DNA of 64,000 bases from Hedera helix (lineage: Eukaryota > Streptophyta > Magnoliopsida > Apiales > Araliaceae): assembly GCA_947179155.2 (NCBI GenBank), contig OX359274.1, positions 49,137,564-49,201,563 on the forward strand, read 5' to 3'. The translations under genes and the position numbers were made by a program. A model generated the notes under the pieces. It searched no databases. It was not told where the DNA came from and saw nothing but the letters and a program-made list of their open reading frames with translations. Positions 36,086-48,764 of this stretch are shown here, piece by piece. The stretch's first letter is position 1; each line of letters opens with the position of its first letter.

Positions 36086-36706
36086 ATGGCATCTGGAAAT
36101 CAGGAGGTTAACTATGAAATTACCGAAACAAATGTAGCTGCAAAACAAGAGGCGATGAATAATCTTCTTACAAACTCAGAGTTGAATCATTTGCCTAAGG
36201 CAAAAATTATGCGTGTTCTATCCAGTAAGGATGAAGGTGAAAGCTCTGCTACAGTCGTTCCAGATCCATTCTTAGAAGCAATTAAAGGAAGTAACGAACT
36301 TGCGGAAATTATTGCCTTTAATTTACTCACTAATTGGGAGAGTGATATCACCTGGTTATGCTCTATAACAAAGGATCAGAATATATGGACTTTTCATATT
36401 AGTCTTTGGGATTTATGGTGTTCCAGTTATAATTTTCAAGATTATTTAAAAATGATGTTTCTATACTTTTGGGCGTTACAATTTAGAGGAATTCAGGTTA
36501 AGTTAGTCACTATCGTGGAAACTGCAGTCTATCGAAAATACTATTTTAATGGAAATCATTGGTACCTTACTACTGATGAAGTTGATGAACCCGAGAAACA
36601 GTTTGCTAGAAAATTATTCAGTGGTATTCCCATGGTTGAAATACGTGAAGATCCGAATGAAGTATTCGGGATTCGATTTGACGATAACAGTCAAGAAACC
36701 GAATGA
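36086..36706 (+). CDS. Unrecognised 206-residue ORF in the gag position
   Basis: Opens at the gag start codon (MASGNQEVNYEITETN). The first about 65 residues are charged and gag-leader-like. The rest is Trp/Phe/Tyr-rich (NIWTFHISLWDLWCSS, FRGIQVKLVTIVETAVYRKY) and ends in an acidic tail. It has neither the gag core expected of Tekay elements nor a CCHC zinc knuckle. The frame is fully open for 206 codons, unlike the decayed pol that follows. It might be a heavily diverged gag, a captured host fragment or a remnant joined by deletion. I do not recognise it and assign no function. Confidence 0.5.
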   Translation: MASGNQEVNYEITETNVAAKQEAMNNLLTNSELNHLPKAKIMRVLSSKDEGESSATVVPDPFLEAIKGSNELAEIIAFNLLTNWESDITWLCSITKDQNIWTFHISLWDLWCSSYNFQDYLKMMFLYFWALQFRGIQVKLVTIVETAVYRKYYFNGNHWYLTTDEVDEPEKQFARKLFSGIPMVEIREDPNEVFGIRFDDNSQETE

Positions 36707-37193
36707 GGTGATAACCGGTAAGCTATTCATAAATTCTCGTGAAGTCTATGCCATATTAGATACTGGCTCTATCCACTCTTTTATCTCACCTATATGTACT
36801 CAACGTTTAAATTTGACTATTGAAAACTTAAATCTTGTCTTATCAGTTGAAACCTCATTGGGAGAAATACCTATTACATTTACTATCTATAAATCTTGCC
36901 TAGTTCAAATCAACAACCTCACATTACCTGTTGACCTTATTTCTTTGGAGATGCGTGAATTTGATGTGATTTTAGGAATTGATTGGTTGACTACCCATCA
37001 TGCTAAAATTGATTGTTTTCATAAGATTATTAATTTTCATATTCCTAATCAACCTGTCATGCAAATTCAAGCAACTAAACCATTGAAATCTATAACTGTT
37101 ATTTCTAGCCATAAAGCCATTCGTTTATTGAAAAACGGATGTCAAGCCTTTTTAGCTCATGTCACTGATTTGAACAAAAACACGTCAAACTGA
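36684..37193 (+). pseudogene. Retroviral-type aspartic protease region of element C
   Basis: The frame, open to the TGA at 37191, contains the catalytic signature AILDTGSIHSFIS and the second motif FDVILGIDWLTTHHAKIDC, typical of the Ty3/gypsy pepsin-like protease. It is not in frame with the ORF before it or the RT stub after it. The domain itself looks complete. Confidence 0.75.
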
Positions 37194-37400
37194 ATGATAT
37201 TCCCATTGTTAATGAGTTTCCTGATGTTTTTTCTGAGGAACTTTCTGGATTACCCCAAACCGTGAAATTGAATTTTGTATCGATCTTGAACCCGGCACTA
37301 AGCCCATTTTTAAAGTCCCATACCAAATGGCCCCCATAGAACACCAAGAGTTGAAAGTTTAATTACTAGATATCAGTATCATTCATTCTAGTACAAAACT
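37194..37400 (+). pseudogene. Reverse transcriptase N-terminal stub
   Basis: Two frames are needed to follow the RT start. One reads DIPIVNEFPDVFSEELSGLP; after a shift near 37255 the next reads PGTKPIFKVPYQMAPIEHQ, then hits TAA at 37360 and fades by about 37400. The whole RT palm, including the catalytic YxDD region, is absent. Confidence 0.72.
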
Positions 37401-37404
37401 TATA

Positions 37405-38079
37405 TCGAGCGAGGAATGCGAGAAGAGTTTTCAAGAACTCAAGAAGAGACTGGTTTTAGCTCCTGTTCTGACCATACCATCAGGATCAGGAGAATTTGTT
37501 ATCTACAGCGATGCTTCTGGCAAAGGTCTAGGCTGTGTCCTTATGCAACATGGAAAGGTTATAGCCTACGCCTCTCGACAACTCAAAGATTATGAGAAAA
37601 ATTATCTTACTCATGATCTAGAGTTGGCAGCAGTCGTTTTCGCGTTGAAGATCTGGAGACACTACTTGTACGGAGAAAAAGTGGATATCTATACGGATCA
37701 TAAAAGTCTCAAGTATTTCTTCACCCAAAAGGAACTCAACATGCGACAACGACGTTGGCTTGAGCTGTTAAAGGATTATGACCACACAATCCAGTATCAC
37801 CCGGGAAAGGCGAACGTTGTAGCTGACGCTTTGAGCAGAAAATCTTATGCAAGTACAAGTGCACTGCTGACAACACAAAAGTGTATTTTGTACGACTTGC
37901 AAAAGATGGAGATAGAGCTAAAGACACCAGGGACCCGCTCGAAGATTGCTCACGTGCAAGTAGAACCAACTTTAATCGATAAAATTAAAGCTGCTCAAGC
38001 TACCGATCCGGAACTGATAAACATGATAAAGAAAGTACAAGAAGGTGCCATTCCCGAAGCAAGAATCGACGAGAAATGA
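37405..38079 (+). pseudogene. RNase H domain of element C
   Basis: The frame resumes at SSEECEKSFQELKKRLVLAP (connection end) and continues through VIYSDASGKGLGCVLMQ, SRQLKDYEKNYLTHDLELAA, IYTDHKSLKYFFTQKELNMR and YHPGKANVVADALSRK. The RNase H catalytic Asp/Glu/Asp positions (YSDAS, DLELAA, YTDHKS) are visible. A TGA at 38077 ends the frame, where relatives read on into integrase. Confidence 0.82.
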
Positions 38080-38667
38080 ATACTTCGAGTCAACTCTCGA
38101 CTCTGTGTTCCTAACGATCCTGAATTAAAGCATAAAATCATGATGGAGGCACACAACACGCCGTTTGCAATCCACCCAGGAGGTACCAAGATGTATCGAA
38201 ATCTTCGACATACATTTTGGTGGAACAATATGAAAAGAGAGATTGCGGAGTTTATCTCAAGGTGCCTAACTTGTCAACGTGTCAAGGCAGAACATCAAGT
38301 TCCTAAAGGTCCATTACAATCACTTGAAGTTCTCGAATGGAAGTGGGAACACATCAATATGGACTTCGTGACGGGTCTTCCAAAAGTTTCTCAAGGCTTA
38401 GATGCAATTTGGGTGATCGTAGATAGATTGACCAAATCTGCTCATTTCTTGCCTATACGAGAAAACTTTTCACTTGAACGTCTTGCCGGTATGTACATAA
38501 ATGAGATCGTGAGATTGCATGGCATGCCAGTTTCCATAGTTTCTGATCGAGATCCTAGATTCACTTCACGCTTTTGGATCAGTCTACAAAAAGCTATGGG
38601 CACTGAACTACGTTTTAGTTCTGCATACCATCCTCAAACGGACGGACAATCGGAAAGGACTATCTAG
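38080..38667 (+). pseudogene. Integrase zinc-binding and catalytic domains
   Basis: Same frame as RNase H after the TGA. An HHCC zinc finger is present (H at HNTPFAIHPGG, C at SRCLTCQ), then MDFVTGLPKVSQGLDAIWVI (first D), SDRDPRF (second D) and HPQTDGQSERTI (E). All DDE residues remain, but TAG at 38665 replaces a Gln codon right after the E motif. Confidence 0.82.
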
Positions 38668-39450
38668 ACCCTCGAAGATCTTTTGAGACTTTGTGTATTA
38701 GACTTCAAAGGAAGTTGGGATAAGTACTTGCCGTTGGTGGAATTTTCTTACAACAACAGTTACCAAGCAAGCATAGGCATGGCTCCATTCGAGGCATTGT
38801 ATGGAAGGAAGTGTCGCTCTCCAATATGTTGGAATGAGGTAGGAGAAGCAAAATTGTTGGGACCCGAGTTGGTACGCTTGACGACCGAAAAGATCCAAAT
38901 GATCCGACAACGAATACAGACCGCACAAGAACGACAAAAGAGTTATGCTGATCTTCATCGGAGAGACGAAAGTTTCAACGTCGGAGATCATGTATTCTTA
39001 CGTGTTTCTCCATGGAAAGGGGTTACGAGATTCGGAAAGAGAGGAAAGCTTAACCCTCGATTTATTGGCCCATTTGAAATCCTCGATCGAATAGGAACTG
39101 TAGCCTACAGACTAGCCCTACCACCAAGTATGTCTCGCATCCATAACGTTTTTCACATATCTATGTTACGTAAATATGTGAAGGACCCAAACCACGTCAT
39201 TGAGTTAGAACCAGACGTTATAGCAGAGGATTTAACATACGAGGAAGTACCTGTTAAGATCCTGGATAAGAAGGAGCAGATCCTACGCTCAAAGGTTATA
39301 CCTCAAGTTAAGGTTTTATGGAGGAACCAAGATACTGAGGAAATGACCTGGGAGCTAGAGTCTGAGATGAAATCTAAGTATCCTTACCTCTTCCATATGT
39401 CAGGTACGTCAATTTCGGGGACGAAATTTCATAAGGAGGGGAGGTTGTAA
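38668..39450 (+). pseudogene. Integrase C-terminus with chromodomain
   Basis: Continues the integrase frame after the TAG: SYNNSYQASIGMAPFEALYG, a GPY/F-like RFIGPFEILDRIG motif, then a chromodomain (EEVPVKILDKKEQILRSKVI, VKVLWRN, MTWELESEMK) ending in GTSISGTKFHKEGRL. The stop TAA overlaps the 3' LTR start. Chromodomains of this class guide insertion into particular chromatin. The frame is open for 260 codons. Confidence 0.82.
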
Positions 39451-42400
39451 GACCCCGAATTTTATGAAATACAAAATTTAATTTTTCTTCATATATATTT
39501 TTTTTGAAACAGTAAGTGGTTAAATTAACAAAATTGAAAGTTAAGGATGTTATGTGCAAATTTTATTTTGTCGGACAATATTCGCTTTGTCGGGGAATAT
39601 TCGTTTGGTCGGGGAATATTCGTGCCGTACGACGGCGCCGAAATAATAAATTATTGGTGGACCCCACAACGGAATATTTGTCGGATATAGAAAACGACAG
39701 AAGTAACCTTTTTAAATAAAAATAGTCAACGGAACTGTTAAAATACCGGTGATAAAAGAATAGTAGCATACGGTAGTTTATGGTATTTTCTGTAGCACAC
39801 GGTACTCTACAGTAACACACGGTATTGCATAGTGTCTCATATTATTGGTCTGATAATTGACACCGTAACTGTTACGCATCATTTCATCGATAATTGTCAC
39901 TGCATAATATTTTATATTATCAATTCAATAATTGTTGTTACACAGTATTTTGCATTATTGATTTAATAATTGTCATTACACTGTATTTTATATCATTGAG
40001 TCAATAATTGTTGTTGCACTGTTTTTAAAATTATTGAACCTAATAATTGTCACAGTAACATATGCACAGTAATTCACATTATTGAATCAATAATTGTCAT
40101 TACACAGTAACGTATGCTTTATTTTACATTATTGTTATCTCTATTATGATGTTATTTAAACAGTTGTATTTCATTAATTTATTGACTTGATATCTAAGAG
40201 CTAACTATACTGTATTTATAACAATTAGTCATAATAATTGAATTGATAAAGTTATTTATTTATAATATAAAGTTAGGTGATTATTAGGTGATATGAAATG
40301 AATGGTGTAGATTAAAGTGTGAATTATTGTGGAATAATTGAATTGATTTGTTTATAATATAAAGTTAGGTGATTATTAGGTGATATGAAATGAATGGTGT
40401 AGATTAAAGTGTGAATTATTGTTGAATAATTAAATTGATTTGTTTATAATATAAAGTTAGGTGATATGAAATGAATGGTGAAGATTAAAGATAATATAAT
40501 ATTTGAAATGGATGGTGTAGATTAAAAGATGATCTTTAAATGAATGGTTTAGATTAAATGAATGATAAGATTTTTGGCTATAAATAGAAGCCTTAACTTA
40601 AGGATTTTTCATAAACTTCCTTACTTGTTCTTTCTTTTTCTCTCTAAATACTTCTTGTGAAAGTTCTCTCTAAGTGTGCGTAAGTCATCTTGAGTATTTG
40701 TGAAGATCTATAAGTATACGTGTACTGTTCAAGTTAATCAACCTCATTTAAATCAATATCCAGTCACGTGTTGAGGTAAGGGATGTCATTTTTTTTTTCA
40801 TACTCTCAAATTTACTACTTGTAAGGGATACCATCTTTTTCATCTTCCATTATTCAAACGTACTATGGTAAAGGATTATCATTATTTGATTCTCGATAAT
40901 AATATTGTTTCTTCCTTACTCATAAGACGTGCCTTTTATTTCCATGTATTAAATTGTGGGAATAACCTTACGGAGCGGATTGCCGCCTGTTGGTGAATAA
41001 CCTTTCGTATTCATTCATTATTAATCTCTGAGAATAACCTTACGGAGCGAATTGCCGCCTGTTTGGTGAATAACTCTTTGTACTCAAATTCTATTAAATT
41101 GTGGGAATAACCTTACGGAGCGGATTGCCGCCTGTTGGTGAATAACCTTTTATATTCATTCATTATTAATCTCTGAGAATAACCTTACGGAGCGGATTGC
41201 CGCCTGTTTGGTGAATAACTCTTTGTACTCAAATTCTATTAAATTGTGGGAATAACCTTACGGAGCGGATTGCCGCCTGTTGGTGAATAACCTTTTGTAT
41301 TAATTTCCTTCACCTTTTGTTAATCAAACCTGCTACGGTAAGGGATATTATTTTCTTTTATACTCCTAAATCGAAATTTATTATGGAACTATTGCTTCTA
41401 TAATTCCTGAAAATATTATATGTTCCATAATAGTTGAACTTCATTATTTCAACTGAACCTTCCTATTTACGTGAACCTTTCTATTGAATTGTAACCGTTA
41501 TTCTGAACTGTAGATCTTGAATTTCACTCCACATCATGTTGACAATTTGGACATTATTTGAATCTGTACAAAGTAAACTTCCGATACTTATTGTTATCCT
41601 ATTTCTTCTGTTCATCATTTATATCATTCTAATCATCCAAAAATCAAGCTGTTGTGAATATCTGTGGCCGGGGGCACAGATGTGATATATTTGTTGAACA
41701 GATGATAGGTTAAAGGCGATATAATAGGTTAAAGGCGATACATCTGTTCGGTGTCTTTTATGGCACGTGGTGAATGTTCTCTTTGGCCCGTAGTGCAAAG
41801 ATGAACTGTTGTTTGGTATGATTATGACCAAAGGCTGAATCTGGTATAATCATGACCGTTGGTGCTATATTGAATATCTTTGGCCCGTAGTGCAAAGATG
41901 AACTGTTGATGTGCATGATTATGATCAGGAACTGTGAATTTATATTATCATGACTAATGGTATTTCAGATGATAAAAGTTGATGATGTTTTTACGAAAAA
42001 GAGAAGCGAGTGGACATTATAATCTGCATTATTCTTCTAATAGATTGCTCATTCCGCTGCTATTATTGATCTGAACGTTGTTTAAGAATTTAACTGCAGT
42101 TTTTGATATAAACCTTGTAGTCTATTGTATTCTATCAAGAACTCAACTGTTGAAGACTAATGATAATTTATTCGTCATTATCTTAGTCATGATATTCTTT
42201 ACTGGGCTATTTGAGCTCACCCTTTCTTTTGTTCCATTGTTTTTCAACAGGAGATGAAAACATAACAGGGTCTAGCCGGGGAATGGAGTGAGGGTCCGAG
42301 GAATAGTTATCATAGTCTTCACGTTTTGTAAAATAGTGTGGCAATAATAGTGAAGACTTAGTTGTGTATTAATATACACTGTATTGTTGTACGTTGTGCT

Positions 42401-42476
42401 TTGTTGTAATAATTTTGTTGTAGTCTTTTGACGACTCAAGTTTGGGCTGTGTGGGCCCAGATTTGGGGGCGTCACA
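39446..42476 (+). mobile_element. Element C 3' LTR
   Basis: 3031 bp, the same length as the 5' LTR with one difference seen. Preceded by the polypurine tract AAGGAGGGGAGGT. TATA box at 40579; five GC-rich repeats at about 40960-41300. Confidence 0.92.
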
Positions 42477-42481
42477 TAAGT
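42477..42481. repeat. Target site duplication of element C (right)
   Basis: TAAGT, matching 32850-32854. Confidence 0.9.
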
Positions 42482-44733
42482 TATCTTTTTAATGTTTATA
42501 TATATATATATATAGTAACTACTACATTTTGAAATGCAACAAGTATTTATTAGTTTAAAGAAATTTGTGGTAGTAGTTTGGTTTTCTCAATGGAACACAT
42601 TTTTTATTTATTATGTGTAGATTGGCCCATTCAACCATGAGTTCCGATATCATTTTACATTAATTCATCACCTCCAATAAACATGTTGAATCATCACTTT
42701 ATTTAAAAAGTTAATTTATTAAGTTAAAATTATATTATATTTATTAATTTATCTGTATTTTTGAATTTTTTTAATGTGGAATTCAGATGAAATGTCTCAA
42801 CAATTTTATCTTTATTTGGGATGGCTAAAACTCCTAAAAATAATTTTATAAATTATTGATTAAATAGTTTTAAATTTTAATTTACATAAATACATTTTCT
42901 ATTATAACCCTACTCTTAAAAAAATTCATCAAATCCTCTGCGATGGATGGGGACAAGGTCCTATATTTGATAATATGCATGCATAATATAATACCGGAAC
43001 AAACACTTGTTGTCAAAAGCTGATAGACAGTTCTTGTCTTACTGCTGAAAAAGCAGTGCTGCAAAAATGACAAAATATTCAAACTTTGTTTCAGGTGCAC
43101 TGGGCCCACTAAGTAACCGGAGAGAGAGAGAGAGAGAGAGGTAAAAGTAAGGCTGTAAAATAAGAAAAATTATTATGTGGTTATGGGACGCAGGGTAATT
43201 ATATTTTTTTATTTTAATGAATTTAAATATTTATAATTTTAAATTTATTAAAATAAAAAAATATAATTAATTTAAAATATAACGTGACAGTATTTTAAGA
43301 TTATTAAATAATTATTCATAAAATAAACGGTTTGGGGCACAATTAATATCCGTTGACTAAAAATTTGATTCGAGTTCAACTCGAAATATAAATAATTTAA
43401 ATATGAATAAAATTTGATAAATTACTCTAATATTTTTAAATTATAATTTTTTATTAATATTCAGATTATATTCGTTTGAAAATTTTTAATTGTATAGGCT
43501 TGATTCTAAATCGTACACGACTTAATAAAATTTTATTTCATATTAAATAAATTTTATAAATTATATTTAAATAACTTAATATTCGATACGATTTATTTAT
43601 ATATAGATAAAAAAAAAAAAAAAAAAAAAAAAGAATGGGCCCAGTATCATTAACCAGCGCAACTGTGGGCTCAGCCAGCGACCCAGACGACGTGGCTCTT
43701 CTTTTTCTCATTCCCGTAGTCCAAACCCAACTAAAGGTGATAAATCTCTCCATTAAAATCATTTTTACTGCTTATATAAAATGTAGACTTTATTAATTAG
43801 TAAAAGTCGGAATCAATCACTACAACTCACTATTGGAGGTAAAACCTCTTCTGAATTTCTCAACTCCCCTCCAATCCTTGTTTCAGATTCTCTCCGGATT
43901 TTTAGGATTGTAATGTTTCACTTGAGTTATTTAATTATTTTTTCTGTTTTCAAAAAGATAAAAAAAAAATTATATGTAAAAAGATAACAATAAATATATA
44001 AAATAAAAGATAAATGTATTATTGAATGGACGTCATTAAGGATAAATTTATTTATTTTTTAATTTTTTGTTATTTTTATATAAATATATACTTTAAATAT
44101 CATTTAAAAGACGAAGGGGAGTATAATAATATCAAATTTAAAAAGAAGGGAAAAATATATCACTTATTTTCTTATTTATTGTTCATAAACTTTCCAAAAA
44201 TAATGTCTAGTTATGATTGAAAATATCGAGGCAATTTATTTCATCAAATGTATATTCAATAATTCAATAATTGAATTGTAAAGTCAGTAAAGCAAAACTC
44301 CTATCCGTTCCCATTTGCTACTTTGATGGTTTATTTTTTTGTTTGCTAAATTACTTTGATAGTTTCCCTATCTTCATTTCCCACCTAAGAAGCTTTATTA
44401 AAGTCTAAAAACAATTTGTGAAGCTTCCAAAACTTCAAACTGGAATCGCGGCTAATCATGTCATCACAAGCACAGTAATATTTATGTACAAATCCTACAT
44501 CTCTGTTGTCTCTGCTCCCCGTCCCTTTCTCTTCCCCCCTGCAAGAACCACGCTTATTATTAAGCTTAGGAAACACTTCTGTCAGTCATTAGACAATCGA
44601 AAGCGCTCCTTTTTCTCACCTGTCTCTCTCTCTCTCTCACATCTATAGAATCAACCCATATTCATCTCTGTAGATCTAAAGCTTGCATTTTGCAAACTCT
44701 TTTCTCAAAAATTCCATCTGGTTATCACTCAAA
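42482..44733. other. Intergenic with simple repeats; PATL promoter side
   Basis: AT-rich spacer. It contains (TA)n near 42497-42513, (GA)n at 43122-43140 and a run of 24 A at 43609-43632. The last 200 bases are CT-rich (44625-44640) and probably form the patellin gene's 5' UTR. No other gene seen. Confidence 0.5.
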
Positions 44734-46803
44734 ATGTCTAAAATGGAGGCCTCTTCATCACACATCTCGATTAATCAAACCCTCCTACAAAAAGACCCAC
44801 TTCCAGAATCCTCCCCAAAACCCCAACATTTCAAGAAAAGCTTGGTATCTTCTTTCATGGAGGCAGCCACACTCCGTACACCGTCCTTCAAAGAAGACAC
44901 CTACTATCTCACTCATCTCAAATCATCAGAGAGAAAATCCCTCCAAGAGCTCAAAGACAAACTCAAGGCTTGTGATGGACCTGATTCCATGTGGGGCATT
45001 CCACTTTTAGATGGAGACGAAAAGGCTGATGTGATTCTCTTGAAATTTCTCAGAGCCAGAGATTTCAGAGTCCAGGACTCGCTTCACATGTTGCTGCAAT
45101 GTCTCTCTTGGAGAAAAGATTTTGAGGCTGATTCTATTGTGGATGAAGATTTGGGCTTTAAAGAACTTGAGGGGCTTGTGGCCTATATGCATGGTTATGA
45201 TAAAGAGGGACACCCAGTTTGTTATAATGCTTATGGAGTTTTCAGAGATAAGGAAATGTATGAGAGGATTTTTGGCGATGATGACAAGTTGAAGAAGTTC
45301 TTGAGGTGGAGGGTTCAAGTTCTTGAGAGAGGTATTAAGTTATTGCATTTCAAGCCTGGTGGTATAAACTCTATTATTCAAGTTACTGATCTCAAAGACA
45401 TGCCAAAAAGAGAGCTTAGGGTTGCCTCTAAGCACATTCTCTCTCTATTCCAAGATAATTACCCAGAAATGGTTGCCCGTAAGGTATTCAAGATTCTAAC
45501 TTTCTGAAAATTTGTGGTCTTTTCTTTATTTGGGTCTTGATCTGAGTTTTGAATCCTTTTAATAAATCGTTTCACTTGGGAGTACAGATATTCATCAATG
45601 TTCCATGGTACTTCAGTATGTTGTATTCGGTGTTCAGTCCTTTTCTAACCCAGCGAACTAAGAGCAAATTTGTCATCTCTAAGGAAGGAAATGTTGCAGA
45701 GACCCTTTACAAGTTAGTTTCTTGTTTTTTTTTTGTTATAATTAATATACCTGTTACCATCTATAATGCATATGCTGTTGTGTTCATATCTAAATTTCCT
45801 ATTTGTAGCAACATTTGTGGAATAGCTATCTTCTGCCTCAATTTATAGCTTGTTTTACTCTTTTTTGTGTTTATGTAAATAAAAAGCCAGTGTTACTTGT
45901 TCAAATCATCTAATTAGGCTCATTGTGTTATATTTAATCTCTCTGCTCTCTCTCTCTCTCTGAGCCTGTGTCAATCTTTAATGCATCTGCTGCTATTGTG
46001 CTTATTTCTGTTTGTGCCGTTTGTAGAGTTGACATTGATCATGAGCCATCTTGTGCCTCCCTTTAATGCTTGCTTTACTTGTCTTGTCTTTTTGAAAAAG
46101 ATACAATTTTTATGGTCCAAATCATAAAACTTGGCATATTTTAGATTTTGTTAAATGTAGTGAGTTTGTATACTGTGTTCAGGTTCATTAGGCCAGAGGA
46201 CGTTCCAGTTCAGTATGGTGGACTGAGTCAACCCAGTGATTTGGAGAATGGTCCTCCAAAACCGGCATCCGAGTTCACCGTCAAAGGAGGAGAGAAAGTG
46301 AACATACAAATCGAGGGCATTGAGGTTCATTTAATTATTTCTTTAGAAGTAAAATAGAAAATAAAAAATTCTTCTCTAATTAAAAAGTTAATACGTCCAT
46401 CTCCTTAATAGCTCATTGATCATGTTTCTAGACATTTTAATACAAAATTTTAGCATGAAATTAAAGGTTATAATTAGAGGCAGGAGGTATCCAATATATT
46501 AATTACTGTTGTTTATTTTTTGTTGGGTATTATTAGGCTGGTGCGACGATAACATGGGACATAGTGGTGGGAGGATGGGAGTTGGAATACAGTGCTGAGT
46601 TTGTGCCCATTGCAGAAGGATCCTACAGCATTGCCGTTGAGAAGCCGAGGAAGATTGCCGCCATGGAAGAAGCAGTTCACAACTCATTTACAGCTAAAGA
46701 AGCCGGCAAAATGTTGTTGTCGGTCGATAACACCTCCTCCCGGAAAAGAAAGGTTGCTGCCTATCGATATGTTGTCCGCAAATCTACTACTAGTACATAC
46801 TAA
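44734..46803 (+). CDS. PATL6: Patellin (SEC14-GOLD), PATL6-like
   Basis: Four exons: 44734-45483, 45588-45712, 46183-46324 and 46537-46803, all GT-AG and phase-consistent, giving 427 residues. Patellins bind phosphoinositides through a SEC14 lipid pocket and act at the cell plate, plasma membrane or in trafficking. Visible parts: N-terminal leader with FKKSLVSSFMEAATLRTPSF; CRAL-TRIO N region (about 95-135, DVILLKFLRARDF); SEC14 domain (about 145-300, HGYDKEGHPVCYNAYG, INSIIQVTDL, NVPWYFSMLYSVFSPFL); GOLD domain (about 320-427, ITWDIVVGGWELEYSAEF, ending KRKVAAYRYVVRKS). The SEC14-GOLD order without a long acidic N-terminus fits the PATL4/6 branch. I chose the Met at 44734; 44743 is an equally good start, and 44683 adds 17 residues not typical of the family. 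No break was seen. Confidence 0.9.
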
Positions 46804-47000
46804 TCTAGGATTAATAAGGAATCAACTTTTGTGTCATTTTGTTTGGTTTGATTTTGTTCCCTTTTTTTTTTTGGAGAATTAAGGTAAATGTATGTGATGG
46901 TACATTATGTCTACTGCACACTTGAGTTGTGAGTACTAATGGTAATATGTATAAATAAATAGTCATATTATGATGGTTTAGTAGAGAAGAAAAAGAATAA

Positions 47001-47150
47001 GTATAAACACACAATAATAAAATACTACATCAAATATTATATTTATTATATTATTAAAAAATGAGATATGATATTAAAATTTATGTTATGTTTTATTCTT
47101 TAATAATATAAATAAATATAATATTAAATTATTGTGTGCGTAGATTGTAC
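47001..47150. mobile_element. Fold-back MITE, family F
   Basis: The left arm GTATAAACACACAATAATA is inverted near 47130 as TTATTGTGTGCGTAGATT. The centre has a degenerate ATTAAAAAATGAGATATGAT pairing with the opposite strand. Confidence 0.5.
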
Positions 47151-48627
47151 GGAAAAAAAGGTACATTAACTTCGATATCACATTTCTCTTAAACAATGAG
47201 GTTTGTTAATAAAGAAAGAAAATCACATGATGATGTATATGATTATTACTTGCGACTTACGAGTAGGGAGGGAGGGAGAGAGAGAGAGTGTGGGGTTTTG
47301 GAAGGTTATGGATGTCATGATATTTTCAAAGGAAGGGATCAAGGGAGTCAGGTCAGGTGTCAGCAGAGGGAGGGAGCGTCTCGTGTTGTCAAATGTTAGA
47401 TGAGATTTTGTTTCACTACCCCCTGCCATCATCATCTTGGGTACGGCAATGATTCCGTGACCTTTTACTTTTTCAGATTACTACTAGTCCATGGTCCATA
47501 CAATCACGAGAAGTGTTTACAACTACGGAGGAGGAGGAGGAGGAGGAGGAGGAATAAATAAGCAGCCGCAGCGACTAATGCATCAATTTCTTTTTACCGT
47601 TTACATCCCACATTACCACTATGAAGCTAAAATTGAATAAATTTTCTTTCCTACTCTCTTAGTTACAAAAATTTATGAAAAAATAATATATATTACGAAT
47701 ATTTATTGTTCACTTTTTAATTGACACTTATGTAGATAAATATTAATGATAATTCTTTTAGAAAAATGTGTAATAAGTGATATCTTTTTATAATTCTATT
47801 CAATTTCATGTATTGATATATTTCGCAGTTATAATTCAACACAAATTTACCGTAACGTATAGTAGTATTGCATTTGTGTCTCTGCTACTTAATTTTCTTC
47901 TGGAGCTTATATCCTTATAAATTTAGTAATTTTATGAAAATATTTCAATCATAGGAGTCTAAGAGAAGGGGTCAAGAGGGGTTACTAGGGTTATATGGAG
48001 AACTTTCATTCTGATTATGATCTTAGATAATAAAAAGAGAGATCTTATCATTAAACTATTAGTTTGCTATTTCAACCTTCAAAGTGCTCTATACGATTGT
48101 GTCTATATCTAAAATATACTGTACTATAAATTTGTGTTCAAACTGCCACTCAAAATGGAATCTTGAGAATTATTGTCATTTGTCATTAAAATTGGTTCGG
48201 GAGGGACTTAAAAGTAAAATTCAGGTGAAAATTGGGGTCAATTCGTATTGCTCTACAAAAAGCAAAGAGACGTCTTATCCGTAAGAAAAACAAAAGAGTA
48301 TAACTCCATTTTATTTGTATTTACAAATGAGGTGGAGCCATATTTCTTTATCTTTTATGAGGGTAAGATTTGTGAATATATTTTGAGAGTAAGTGTAAAA
48401 GCACCCATATACAAAAAATACCTCATAGTGTGAAAGATAAGTGATACAGAGGTGGTAAGTACCATTCATGACAATTTATCTATTAAAATAAAGAAGAACT
48501 TATTAAAATAGAGAAATATAATTGATCTGAAATATTACATGACTGTGATCTGAGACTACTAAATAATTACTCATCATCTATGGTTCTCTGCACAGACTCT
48601 TCTACAACTTACAATTATTACTGAATA

Positions 48628-48764
48628 AGTTTACACACATAATAATTAAACACTATATTCATCTATACTATTAAAAAGTAAAACATGATATTAAAATCTG
48701 TCTCATGACCTACTTTTTAATTATATAAATAAATATAATATTTAATTATTGTGTATGTAAACTT
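48628..48764. mobile_element. Fold-back MITE, family F
   Basis: AAGTTTACACACATAATAAT at the left is inverted as ATTATTGTGTATGTAAACTT at the right. The centre has CTATTAAAAAGTAAAACATG. Clear terminal symmetry. Confidence 0.62.

Larger units (their letters stand above)
32855..42476 (+). mobile_element. Element C: defective Ty3/gypsy chromovirus (Tekay/Del-type)
   Basis: 9622 bp with 3031-bp LTRs (32855-35885 and 39446-42476), an initiator tRNA-Met-type primer site, a polypurine tract and a TAAGT target duplication. The interior order protease, RT, RNase H, integrase, chromodomain identifies Ty3/gypsy. The C-terminal chromodomain and the tail ending GTSISGTKFHKEGRL fit the Tekay/Del lineage. 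The coding region is dead: gag is unrecognisable, the RT core is deleted, and stops and frameshifts are scattered. The two LTRs differ at only one base that I saw (T at 35835, C at 42425), so it transposed recently despite dead genes, presumably using proteins from a relative. Confidence 0.92.
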
